Assembly: GCA_949987705.1 (NCBI GenBank)
Contig: OX465281.1
Span: 28,008,942-28,072,941 of the forward strand
From: Thereva unica
Lineage: Eukaryota > Arthropoda > Insecta > Diptera > Therevidae
Direction: 5' to 3'
DNA length: 64,000 nt
The notes below the pieces were generated by a model. The model saw only the letters and a list, made by a program, of their open reading frames with translations. It ran no database searches and was not told where the DNA came from. The position numbers and the translations under genes are program-made. This document shows, in pieces, positions 13,801 through 21,609 of the stretch. Within the stretch, counting starts at the first letter, position 1, and each line of letters begins with the position of its first letter.

Positions 13801-15647
13801 TCTATGTTTGGATTTTTTTTCTTGGGATTTGGGCGGGGGATGTTTCGAAACTCTAAATATGAAACTTGATCCAATTGCGTCCCAGTCTATAGCTTAGATG
13901 GGGCTGCCTGCCTAACTACCTACATAAAGTAAAAAAAAGTGCCCTAAAACTTATCGATGACTATGCCATTTGCTCTACCTTTTGAGCGACCGTAGGAATG
14001 TGCGAATGTGTATTGACAAAAATTTAACTCTACTATCATAATGGACACCCGCTGCACAAGATTAGCCCACTCGTTCATAAATATAACAACTCCACTGTGG
14101 AACAGTCGCAATTCAGTCTTTGCGAATTCCTATAACATCCAAGAGTTCAGACGTAGGTTCTATTGATCGGAGATGTGCGATGCTCTTTTAATTGACAATC
14201 ATGTACTAACTTTACCTCTAGAGATAGAGGGAGTACCGATGTAATCGAGAATGTCTCCTAGAATTTCTTGTAATGATAACATATATCTTGCAAATAGTTC
14301 ATGCAAATCCATCTTTGTCACAACTTAGTAGAAAAGAGTTGCTGGACTGTACCTCACCCTCTCTAGCAGGCTTCTCTCCAACAGGCGTGTTCTGGACGGG
14401 GCCTCACTGTCGGACCCCCATATATTCGAGCCTCCTTCCTGGTTCCGAAGAAAACCAACTGGTCTAGGTTTCAGGGGCTTAAGGCCTGCTTGCCACCTCT
14501 ATCAGCTCAATGTGTGCACTGAATAAGGCGGGATCGCAGCTCACTGATGTGCTGGTCTCCTCCTACCATGACAGCAACTGTCTTCGTCAACGATGGTGAG
14601 TTCCTGGTGGAACGACAGACTAGCTGCAATGCGTGGGGAAATTAGGAGATTGTTCAATAGGGTAGGGTAAAACAGTTTGGGCATTGGGAAGAATATAGGT
14701 TTTATATAGCTTACAACAAGGAGTTGAGTGCACTGTGAGTGCCCGCAGACTCTGCTAGGTGTCCGCAGACTCTCTAAGACCCCTTAAGGTGCCAGCACAG
14801 CGAGTATTTTCCAAGGTCAATCCTCTAGGCCCGGAGCCTTTATTGGAATATCTTTCAGGCTTCTTTTCAACCCAACAACTCCCAAGAGGAGATGGGATTT
14901 TCCCGGCATTCCTTTAGAAGTGCCTCGATACTCTGTGGCCCAAGAGTAAACAGGTCACGGCGCTCCTCAAGTGCAGCAGACTGCAATGGCTTGGTTAAGC
15001 AAAGAAGGCATTTGGAAATTTTCTTTCAAAATAGTTGCATAGTGCTTTGGCGTATTCCAGAGCCTGTTTTCCCATATTTAGGTGTCGAGGTCATAGCCGA
15101 GTCTCTGAAAGGGGACTGGGTATCGGTCCCAGGTCTTAGACAGGGTAAAGATCTAATCACCTATAGTCTGCATTCCTCGCAGTCGATCGGGCGGGTAGAC
15201 GGTCTTTTTCGTTAGTGGGGTTACGTACACTATATGCCTGACTTGGCCGCAGTGTTCACTTTAAGTAGAATATAGCATTCCGTGACAAATATAACTAAAC
15301 GTAAGCATCTAAGAAATGTGAAAAGAGTTGTCGCTATCGAAAACTTGCCCAACCGATTTTATTTAAGTTATAAACTATTTAAAACTACAACATAAAAAAC
15401 TAAACATTTGTCTTAATTCTCTTTCAGCCCTAAAGATATTGCCAAGCTACGCAACGAAATAGAAAAACACCAGAAGGAAAATGACACAAATCTTGAAACC
15501 CAGGAATCCCTAAAGAAAATCCTCTCATCTGCAGCTAAAATTGAGGCTGAAGCTGAAAAGTTAACCAATGGCAACAATGCTGAATCAATAAATGCCGCCA
15601 CACTAAAGGATGAGCAAAAACCAAACGAAGTCTCAGTAACCAGTTGA
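1836..15647 (+). CDS. clu: Clueless / clustered mitochondria protein (CLUH family), 5' partial
   Basis: Clu binds mRNAs for nuclear-encoded mitochondrial proteins in the cytosol and keeps mitochondria dispersed. Six exons read through: 1836-4305, 11106-11940, 11999-12124, 12178-12393, 12461-12672 and 15428-15647 (stop TGA at 15645). Every junction is GT-AG and keeps frame, giving about 1,359 residues; Drosophila Clu has about 1,450, so roughly 60-90 N-terminal residues are missing. The start of the longest frame (1799) lies in intron and is not the true start. The first exon begins with an acidic, low-complexity N-terminus. The CLU-N ubiquitin-like domain is near 2085-2340 ([17 protein letters not shown]) and the CLU domain near 2840-3620 ([16 protein letters not shown]). 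A charged Glu/Lys linker follows at 3800-4020. Tetratricopeptide-like repeats lie at about 11690-12480, and the tail is acidic. The introns of 6.8 and 2.8 kb are filled with LINE debris; the other three are 53-67 bp. I am very sure of the family. Confidence 0.96.
4560..4880 (-). mobile_element. Decayed Jockey-like LINE fragment (RT region)
   Basis: The fragment lies inside the first large clu intron, antisense to clu. Blocks such as tcaaaagcgttcgaatta, tttcggaatggactaaacatg and ctagtttccaagagt follow the minus-strand Jockey-like element at 41870-42170 in the same order, with small deletions. No frame is open. Confidence 0.6.
4900..5590. other. Intronic stretch without recognised features
   Basis: This part of the clu intron has only short frames with no similarity that I recognise. 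It may hold the 5' end of the adjacent LINE or older debris. Confidence 0.3.
5615..6334 (+). pseudogene. LINE endonuclease domain, frameshifted
   Basis: The endonuclease opens with the typical [12 protein letters not shown] motif near 5632-5667, then meets a stop at about 5686. It continues in another frame from 5702 ([33 protein letters not shown]). The family signature for the last catalytic part, SFLDHDILY, is near 6225-6250. A second frameshift near 6265 moves the frame into the reverse transcriptase ORF. At least two lesions therefore separate the domain from an intact ORF2. Confidence 0.8.
6367..8352 (+). CDS. LINE reverse transcriptase, open frame of 661 codons
   Basis: The frame carries the reverse transcriptase motifs in order. 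They are [19 protein letters not shown], the metal-binding block DFSKAFD (residues about 302-308), [13 protein letters not shown], and the catalytic YADD box at residues 390-393. A thumb and C-terminal region ends near [10 protein letters not shown]. The polymerase would copy LINE RNA at a nicked target. The first in-frame methionine is not the natural start, because homologous sequence extends upstream across the frameshift near 6265. The absence of stops over 661 codons implies a fairly recent insertion, although the endonuclease is broken. Confidence 0.88.
   Translation: MFTLTDVDDKTKFLEELIKPLFDEFVPTRTKTITEKSKPWFNSEINSLIIEREYLYRRFVKIKTESAKNSYKRLRNITTAKIKEAKRNFYAHRLNPSLPPNKLWKNLSKLGVKSTNEPFSCDFDAESLNSHFTSSNSTRTTHIPLSSPSGFSFRCVNHSEVLCAFNHIQSNAIGSDNISPKFLKLLLPCLLPVITHLMNSCLTSSKFPSSWKHALVLPVAKCSSPVRPADFRPISILPFLAKVLEKLIALQIIEHCERYQLINPCQSGFRKSHSCDTALLKITTDIRNYLNGNQVCYLTLLDFSKAFDNVDHSLLLGKLHTQFSFSSSALKLMHSFLSDRSQQVMLHNRASTSIILYCGVPQGSILGPLLFSIFINDLPAVVNNSKIHMYADDVQLYLSMPRDQLLLGVRKLSEDLQNVFHWASINRLTLNPYKSQYLVFAHSVNSSVVFPKIILNGNPIQRVARAKNLGVILSHDMTCCGHIRYIVNKTYCLLRKLRLYGNLMTCALRLRLVKALLLPHLMHGYLVFPSLDASCARIIEVAYNDCIRFIYNLRRYDHITPFVNNVLGCSLKTYKDLRLLRFFHDILRRRKPSYLSEFIQLSQSRRNNNVIIPRFRSLLGQRSYFVYAAQLWNSLPYSLQFIESSSVFKRRLSEYLTGSTS
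8641..8666 (+). repeat. AAT triplet tail of LINE
   Basis: A run of AAT/TAA triplets directly ends the LINE, and an equivalent run ends the related copy near 45217-45238. It marks the 3' end of the retrotransposon. Confidence 0.8.
8667..8760 (+). mobile_element. C-terminal scrap of a Jockey-like ORF2
   Basis: The translated stretch reads like [18 protein letters not shown], which matches the end of the minus-strand Jockey-like protein (WNSLPQSVFPSSYNISEF) near 40830-40890. It abuts the tail of the CR1/L2 LINE, so that LINE probably inserted into this older fragment. Confidence 0.6.
9015..10935 (+). pseudogene. LOA/I-group LINE ORF2 remnant (RT plus RNase H)
   Basis: This is a decayed ORF2 in the sense direction of clu. 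Recognisable blocks in several frames are [19 protein letters not shown] (from 9027), [10 protein letters not shown] (near 9275), [18 protein letters not shown] (near 9665), a thumb-like region with IVHWLYT (near 9880), and an RNase H domain at 10157-10348. The segment 10555-10880 ends with a [17 protein letters not shown] motif common at the end of this LINE group. The catalytic reverse transcriptase box is not readable. Many stops and frameshifts make it inactive. Confidence 0.75.
10157..10348 (+). pseudogene. RNase H domain of LOA/I-group LINE
   Basis: The frame contains [15 protein letters not shown] and [14 protein letters not shown], which match the RNase H pattern of a glutamate on the first helix and an aspartate in the SDSQ strand. 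RNase H after the RT separates this element from Jockey and CR1/L2 LINEs, which usually lack it. Confidence 0.8.
13135..13400 (+). repeat. Dispersed repeat shared with 26575-26990
   Basis: Segments such as cattcactgcaaaagc, gagtcatattccgtaacat and tatgacaaaatgcgactcc are shared, in the same order, with 26575-26990. The copy here lacks the 162-bp foldback found in the other copy and therefore serves as an empty-site reference. Confidence 0.65.
13590..13935 (+). mobile_element. 3' end of an RNase H-type LINE
   Basis: The translation gives [25 protein letters not shown] and a closing LPA region, typical of the zinc-knuckle-like C-terminus of LOA/R1-group ORF2 proteins. Frames are broken, and a run of A residues follows near 13930. 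It lies in the second large clu intron, sense to clu. Confidence 0.65.
14030..14175 (+). mobile_element. C-terminal scrap of a Jockey-like ORF2
   Basis: The translation [28 protein letters not shown] resembles the end of the Jockey-like ORF at 40776-41546. It is short and flanked by unrelated sequence. Confidence 0.6.
14590..14745 (+). mobile_element. LOA-group LINE linker fragment
   Basis: The translation [20 protein letters not shown] followed by AYNKELS matches the conserved linker between endonuclease and RT in RNase H-type LINEs. No other domain is attached. The rest of the intron to 15427 shows nothing that I can identify. Confidence 0.6.
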
Positions 15648-16620
15648 ATCAAAAACATCTAAAAACAAAAAAAACTCCATGTATTACAAAAGAGAGAAGA
15701 TTTCTCGTTTAAAAATAACACATAATTCGGAAAACGTTTTTACATTAATAATATTATCATTACTATTATTATTATTTAGTTGAGTGATTAGATTATAAGC
15801 AAAAAGGAAAAAAATTCAAGTCACATTTTTTGGCCAGTTCTTTTTATAAGCCACAGCCGCAGTTATATGCAACAAAAAAAAAACGTCGCTGCGATTTCCA
15901 TTTTTGTTCCTTTTTTGAAGATCGTCAAGTTTACTTAATCAGGAATATTCTAGGCATGAATCTTTTTTTTATGAAAGCATGGTGAACTCAAAAAACTGAA
16001 AATCTTTACCTGTTGTTTCTTCAAATATGTACAAAAAAAACAAAAACAAAAGAGCGAGTGTTTGCTCGTAAATTAATTTTCAACCAAAGTAAAAAATTTT
16101 ATCCGAACACGAATAATAAATTTTTTTACACAAACAACAAGGCGTTAAATAAAATAATTTTTTTCTTGTTTTGTTATTTTGTTTTACTTTACTAAAAATA
16201 AAAATAATACTATAATCCGCCTACCGAAAAGGAAAGCAGTCGTTAAGTTGTTATGAACATTTTTTTTTGTTTTTATTTGTTAGAATTATCTAAGAGGATT
16301 TTTTTTACACTCAATAAAGAAGAAGAAAAGAAAAAAACGTAGAAAGTTTACTTTATATAAAAATTAGAAATTTTCATTTTTGTATTATCGAAATAAAAAC
16401 AAAAAATACTTCAAAATACATAAATAAATAATAATAATTATAATAATTATAAAAAAAGAGCCATTTGTGAAAAAAAAAATAAAATAATGAATAATAGCGA
16501 AAGAGAAACATTGAACAATAATGATAAAATGAATAAACGTAGTTAAAATTTAGGTATCATTTGTAGCTGTTGAATTTTATGTAGATAGCATTTAGTTTTT
16601 AATAATAAAATGAAAGGTTA
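15648..16620 (+). other. clu: clu 3' untranslated region
   Basis: After the stop codon the sequence is extremely AT-rich, with A and T homopolymers, no coding potential and several AATAAA hexamers (around 16110, 16313 and 16391). This is typical of a fly 3' UTR. The exact cleavage site cannot be read from sequence. AT-rich sequence continues to about 16620 before TE-like sequence begins. Confidence 0.65.
16313..16318 (+). promoter_or_regulatory. Candidate clu polyadenylation signal
   Basis: A canonical AATAAA (in ctcaataaagaag) sits about 670 bases after the clu stop. Further hexamers lie near 16110 and 16391, so alternative 3' ends are possible. Confidence 0.45.
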
Positions 16621-16844
16621 AAAAAAAAACAATTTAATCAAATTATAAAAATTTCGAGATTTATTTCGTCGATTATGATTGAAAGGGTATTAAGGTTTTT
16701 GCATTTTTCTTTATTCGGAAGTGCACGTGAAGTGCGTTTAATTCCATCTGTTTTCTGTTTTAGTCATTTTTTGGGAAAAAGTTATGCCTATCCCTTGGCC
16801 GCTTTACGGTCTAGGTGGGCAACGAGGTGCTAGTGTCGAAAACC

Positions 16845-17345
16845 GGGATGATCTACGTCTCAGCTAACACCCAAATTAATGCTCCGATGCAAAGAAGAAT
16901 TAAACTGGAGTATCCGGCTGCTTTCGGTATCGTAAAATAACCGTCAACTGCGTCGGTTGCAAAATTGACTGTGGGGTTTGCAGTAGTAGCAAGCCGATTT
17001 AATGATTCCGACCACCTGACAAATTTAGTGGTATTCATGGGTGGTGTAATGAACTTCGATCGTGGTGCAGTCTTTAGGAACGTTCATGTTTAATGCGGGT
17101 GCAATCTCACATAGATTTTCTTTAATTTTCATATTTGATTTCACGACCAAATCGACAGCTAAGCGCAACCATACAAAAGCATCAAATTGGGTGGTATTAC
17201 TGCAAGGCAGCAAACCACTTATATTTAATTAAAATAGAAATTGTTAAAAGTTTATTGTATGCATAAATTGAGCTTTTTAATAATCGTTAAAAGTCTTGAT
17301 CGATACGTAAAGAGATCGATATCGTGTCGTCAAATGCCAATTTGA
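16845..17345 (-). repeat. Long, TIR-less copy of the GGGGCCGTATTT MITE family
   Basis: Positions 17085-17345 match the body of two complete MITEs (19845-20176 and 26217-26547). Where those switch to their terminal repeat, this copy continues into extra sequence to about 16850. On the minus strand a frame from 17213 (NTTQFDAFVWLRLAVDLVV) runs to a stop at about 17028, and a second frame with a hydrophobic segment (SLILLCIGALIWVLAET) covers 17038-16853. It may be closer to the parent sequence from which the MITE was deleted. Confidence 0.55.
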
Positions 17346-17653
17346 GCAACTTGCATTTACGAACACGGACACCCTGCGAACAAGTTTCAAAGCAGAAGAG
17401 TAGGCACTTCGCTGTCAAATGTAAAAGTATTGTTTAACAACATAAAATGGATGAGGAGAATGTTGATGGCGTGCGGTAAATATAATAAAGAGCATTAAAA
17501 AAGGCAATTAATCAGCGCCATATGGCGAAACAATGCATACTTGCATGCCTGCGCAAATGATTTTTCCGCAAGTGGATGCGGGACCAGGGGCCCTATTCTC
17601 TATTACAATACTCAAATGCTTTTCACTCGAAACTGTTATCCGAAACTAAACTG

Positions 17654-17967
17654 GGGCCCTATTCTCTATTACAATACTCAAATGCTTTTAAATCGAAACT
17701 GTTATCCGAAACTAAAATTCTTCCGTATTCCCTATTACAATATTGCTTTTTCTAATAGAAGTGTCCCCGAAAGAAAAGAAAATGAGTGTAGGAGCTTTCA
17801 ATTGTGTCGCTCATAAATAAAATGTTATAATTTGCTCGAGTACCCTTGAGCTTTCGAGTAAAAATCTAACGATATTGTTACAGTTTCGAGTCAGTTTTGT
17901 AATACAGAATACCATTTTGGCAGTTTCGAGAAAAATTCTCACAATATTGTAATAGAGAATAAGGCCC
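17654..17967 (+). mobile_element. Nested MITE copy 1 (314 bp)
   Basis: The copy inserted into the outer MITE at a CTG that is present on both sides (17651-17653, 17968-17970). It is a near-exact reverse complement of the copy at 18159-18472. I found about two differences by eye. Confidence 0.88.
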
Positions 17968-18158
17968 CTGCTTCCGTATTCCCTATTACAATATTGCTCC
18001 CTCTCGTAGAAATGTCCCCGAAAGAAACGAAAATGAGCGCAAGAGCTTTCAATTGTATCGCCCACATCTAAATTTTTATAAATTGTTCGATTACCCTTGA
18101 GCTTTCGAGTAAAAATCTAACAATATTGTTACAGTTTCGAGTCAGTTTTGTAATACAG

Positions 18159-18472
18159 GGGCCTTATTCTCTATTACAATATTGTGAGAATTTTTCTCGA
18201 AACTGCCAAAATGGTATTCTGTATTACAAAACTGACTCGAAACTGTAACAATATCGTTAGATTTTTACTCGAAAGCTCAAGGGTAATCGAGCAAATTATA
18301 ACATTTTATTTATGAGCGACACAATTGAAAGCTCCTACACTCACTTTCTTTTCTTTCGGGGACACTTCTATTAGAAAAAGCAATATTGTAATAGGGAATA
18401 CGGAAGAATTTTAGTTTCGGATAACAGTTTCGATTTAAAAGCATTTGAGTATTGTAATAGAGAATAGGGCCC
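18159..18472 (-). mobile_element. Nested MITE copy 2 (314 bp, opposite orientation)
   Basis: The copy sits in the same outer MITE, flanked by CAG on both sides (18156-18158, 18473-18475). It has the same length as nested copy 1 and is almost identical to it in reverse complement, so both insertions are young relative to their host copy. Confidence 0.88.
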
Positions 18473-18561
18473 CAGAATACTATTTCGGCAGTTTCGAGAA
18501 AAATTCTCACAATATTGTAATAGAGAATAAGGCCCCAGTTTGCGCATTTCGCGCATACAAG

Positions 18562-18885
18562 GGGCCTTATTCTCTATTACAATATTGTGAGAATTTCTCT
18601 CGAAACTGACAAATTGGTATTCCCTATTACAAAACTGACTAATTTTTACTCGAAACTGTAACAACATTGTTAGATTTTTGCTCGAAAGCTTAAGGGTAAT
18701 CGAGCAATTTATAAAATTTTAGGTATGGGCGACACAATTGATGCCTCTTGTACTCATTTTCTTTTCGCTCGGGTATATTACTACTAGAGGAAGCAATATT
18801 GTAATAGGGAATACGGAATCATTTTAGTTTCGGATAGCAGTTTCGAGTAAAAAGCATTTGAGTATTGTAATAGAGAATAGGGCCC
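18562..18885 (-). mobile_element. Fourth copy of GGGGCCTTATTCTC MITE
   Basis: This is a complete element with both inverted ends and an AAG duplication on either side (18559-18561, 18886-18888). It differs from the nested pair at many sites and is therefore an older insertion. Confidence 0.82.
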
Positions 18886-18890
18886 AAGTA

Positions 18891-19003
18891 TGCATTACTG
18901 AAAGCACCCTAAGTTGGCCGTCTTAATCTGCAAAGGTACCTACTGAAATTTTGATGACATAGTTGTAATTCTCTATCGGACCTATGGGTGCTTTCAGTAA
19001 TGC
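18891..19003. repeat. 113-bp short inverted-repeat element
   Basis: Nineteen-base arms TGCATTACTGAAAGCACCC (18891) and their complement (18985-19003) enclose about 75 bp. It lies between two MITE copies. A single matching arm (tactgaaagcaccc) occurs near 42627. Confidence 0.65.
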
Positions 19004-19019
19004 AGTTTGCGCACATCAG

Positions 19020-19333
19020 GGGCCTTATTCTCTATTACAATATTGTGAGAATTTTTCTCGAAACTGCCAAAATGGTATTCTGTATTACAAAACTGACTCG
19101 AAACTGTAACAATATTGTTAGATTTTTACTCGAAAGCTCAAGGGTAATCGAGCAATTTATAAAATTTTAGGTGTGGGCGATACAATTAAAAGCTTTTGCG
19201 CTCATTTTCTTTTCATTAGGGGACATTTCTACGACAGGAAGCAATATTGTAATAGGGAATACGGAAGCATTTTAGTTTCAGATAACAGTTTCGAGTAAAA
19301 AGCATTTGAGTATTGTAATAGAGAATAAGGCCC
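19020..19333 (-). mobile_element. Fifth copy of GGGGCCTTATTCTC MITE
   Basis: The ends are complete and the length is 314 bp, but the flanks are CAG on the left and CTG on the right, so there is no direct target duplication. This could mean recombination between copies or inversion after insertion. Confidence 0.8.
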
Positions 19334-19339
19334 CTGCTT

Positions 19340-19620
19340 TTGCATAAGTTCATTAATGAAAACATGCCAAGCAAATGTGAGCAAGCTTTGCAAAATTTTC
19401 TATAGCCCTGCGTAGCTTTCCTAAAGTTCAAGATTAACTCCTCCGAGATTAGCTTATTGTTAAAGGCAGAACAATAGCTTAGTAAGAGAGAAGGGTGGTA
19501 ATTATCGACGGGCGACAAGACAATTGAGGTAGGCTCAACATTCATGTTGTCTGAGTCGAAAAAGAATACAAGATCTAACCGCCTTCCTAAAATATTATCC
19601 ACACCACTCATTTAGTATAA
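19340..19620 (-). mobile_element. LINE endonuclease fragment
   Basis: The minus-strand frame contains GRRLDLVFF..VEPTSIVLSPVDNYHPSLL. This is the C-terminal part of an apurinic-type LINE endonuclease, with a conserved DxxHP region. It abuts the MITE at 19333, and no other part of the element is seen. Confidence 0.65.
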
Positions 19621-19639
19621 ACCGCATGAAAATTGAGAA

Positions 19640-20890
19640 AGCTAGATTCTCTAGAATTAAGGTTGTTTTCAGGAAGGTAGTTATCGCCATCATCGCAAGA
19701 TACATCTTGTTATGTCTCCTTTTTTGGAATTTTGACTTAGATACCTTCCGTTCAATCCTCCGGAGTTACAGGTGTTCCATGCTTTTTCCGTGATTGGCTG
19801 TAGCGTATCTGCTATGAGGCTTGAGTCGGCCTTCAACAATTCTGGGGCCGTATTTGGTTTCTCGACACGATGGATCGACTCGACAAAAAAAGCTTCTCGA
19901 TTCTCTTTAAGTTTCATATTTGGTTTCACGACCAAATCGACAGCTAAGCGCAGCCATACAAAACCATCAAATTGGGTGGTATTACTCCAAGGCAGTAAAT
20001 CACGTATATTTAATTAAAATAGAAATTGTTAAAAGTTTATTGCATGCATAAATTGAGCTTTTTAATAATCGTCAAACGTCTTTATCGACACGAAAAGAGA
20101 CGATATCGTGTTGCCAAATGCCAATTTTTATTTATCGACAGACGACAATGTCGACTCGAGAAACCAAATACGGCCCCTGGCCATTGCATCAATTTCGATT
20201 ACTATTTCCGATAGCGCCCGGGTAGTGATTCTTATTGGCTGCGCATTGTTGCTGCTTTCCTGAGATTCCCGCGCAAGTGAACCACTCAGGGCGGCGAAAA
20301 AGTAATCTCTCCATCGTTAAAGTTGCTTGTCGTCGCTGCACAGCAGCCTTCGAGCTCGTTTATCTGCTACCTTTTATCACGCCGGGCGCTTCTTTTTACC
20401 TTCCGGTGTAATTTGGAGTATTCCCGTTCAAGTTGATGACGTTTGTCCGGGTCGCTTGTAAAGTTCACCTTAATTTTTAGAGCCCTCCTGCGCTCTGATT
20501 TTTGACAGGTTGTATCCGAGATCCAGTGTTGCATGTTTCTTTGGGCATAACCGGTGCTCGTTTCCCCGTCAATATGGCGCCCTTTATTGTGCTCCACAGC
20601 TCTTCGATATTTCTGTCGTCAGAAACGGTCTGTAGATTCCCAACGAACTCTCGCCTTTCAATGCTCTCCCGCAGGTCTAAATTAAATCGTCTACGGTTTA
20701 TGGGATGGCTTTGGACGTTTCTGATTGCGGCGAATAGTTGCTACTATCCAATGGTGGCTACTTCCAGTATCTGCTCCCCAAAAGGTCCTGACATCCTCTA
20801 GAATAGTTCTCCATCTAAGGTTGATGGGCACGTAATCTATCTGGTTTCTCGTTCTACCATCGGGCGATACTCACGTGTAGATTGAAGAAG
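19640..20890 (-). pseudogene. RTE-like LINE remnant split by a MITE
   Basis: Reading the minus strand from 20890, a piece like RNQIDYVPINLRWRTILEDV marks the endonuclease C-terminus. WISDTTCQKSERRRALK is the linker (20597-20367), and PELLKADSSLIADTLQP begins the RT beyond the MITE (19850-19790). The MITE at 19845-20176 interrupts the RT start. A plus-strand relative at 36230-36950 shows the same order without the MITE. Confidence 0.75.
19845..20176 (-). mobile_element. MITE, GGGGCCGTATTTGG family
   Basis: Inverted ends GGGCCGTATTTGGTTTCTCG face each other, and CTG flanks both sides (19842-19844, 20177-20179). The host sequence is an RTE LINE. The paralogous LINE near 36740 keeps the single CAG (minus-sense) at the target, which supports the 3-bp duplication. 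The body keeps a short minus-strand frame like NTTQFDGFVWLRLAVDLVV that is shared by the other copies. Confidence 0.85.
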
Positions 20891-21010
20891 AAATACAAAA
20901 ACGTTGACAATGGTGGTTTGGACATGTTTACCGAATGGAAGATAACCGCTTGCCACGTAAAAATCCGCAGTACCAAGGTTTAAACAATCGTGCTAAAAGG
21001 ATGAATGGTA
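20885..21010 (+). mobile_element. RTE-like LINE C-terminal scrap
   Basis: The translation WWFGHVYRMEDNRLPRKNPQ matches the C-terminus typical of RTE-type ORFs (compare GHVIRMEDNRIPKWL at 29152-29406). It is in the opposite orientation to the neighbouring RTE piece. Confidence 0.6.
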
Positions 21011-21571
21011 TTGCGTGAATGTATTACAAACTATGGACTTCGGATACCAGGCAACCGGCCCTTTTTCGCGTAACTCGTGAGATCAATATTAATCCTTATT
21101 CTGAGATGTTGAAGATAAGCAGCTTCCGAAAAAGGACAGCACTTCCTGTGCCATCGTGAGACTACAGCAAGTAGGAGACTGATTCGCCGCTTCCCTGTTC
21201 TCCGCGAGATTTGGGATATGAAACCAAACTCAATTTTATGTTATACCAAAAGGGTTAACCTCGAAGTTTTAAATACGAGGTTGCCACAATAGCCCTAATA
21301 GGTAGCGCAGTGCCTACAAAGACACCCCTCAAAGAAAAAAGTAGTGAAGCCAGAAAAACTACCCTGAAATTCTCAAAAAATATAAAAAATGCATTTTGTT
21401 ATAAGTAAAGAAACGTAATATTTTAATTATCAAGGTACATCTAGAATTTCAATTTTGATAATCCGAAAATAAAAACAGTCTCAATATTGCGTCCATTATA
21501 AATCCTTGGTTTTTTTTACAAAAAAAAATGTCAAACATTTTTTCCTTTTTCATTTCAACTTACCCTATAAC
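21011..21571. other. Stretch between TE debris and calypso 3' end
   Basis: I see no coding region. The right half (from about 21330) is AT-rich, as expected for sequence downstream of calypso. Confidence 0.35.
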
Positions 21572-21577
21572 TTTATT
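21572..21577 (-). promoter_or_regulatory. Candidate calypso polyadenylation signal
   Basis: TTTATT on the plus strand reads AATAAA on the minus strand, about 33 bases after the calypso stop codon. The implied 3' UTR is short. Confidence 0.55.
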
Positions 21578-21609
21578 CGTTAATTATCTATTACAATAAA
21601 AAATAAAAA

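Larger units (their letters stand above)
17588..18535 (+). mobile_element. Outer MITE copy of GGGGCCTTATTCTC family, carrying two nested copies
   Basis: The terminal inverted repeats begin GGG(G)CC..TATTCTCTATTACAATA, and a CAG trinucleotide flanks both ends (17585-17587 and 18536-18538). The element is about 320 bp once two insertions are discounted: 17654-17967 (plus) and 18159-18472 (minus). It contains no coding sequence. A 3-bp CWG target duplication and G-rich ends suit PIF/Harbinger; the class is inferred. Confidence 0.85.

Noticed and set aside
17811..18667. Frames with repeated LILYYN / PYSLLQY segments
   Set aside because: They are translations of MITE terminal repeats, not protein repeats.
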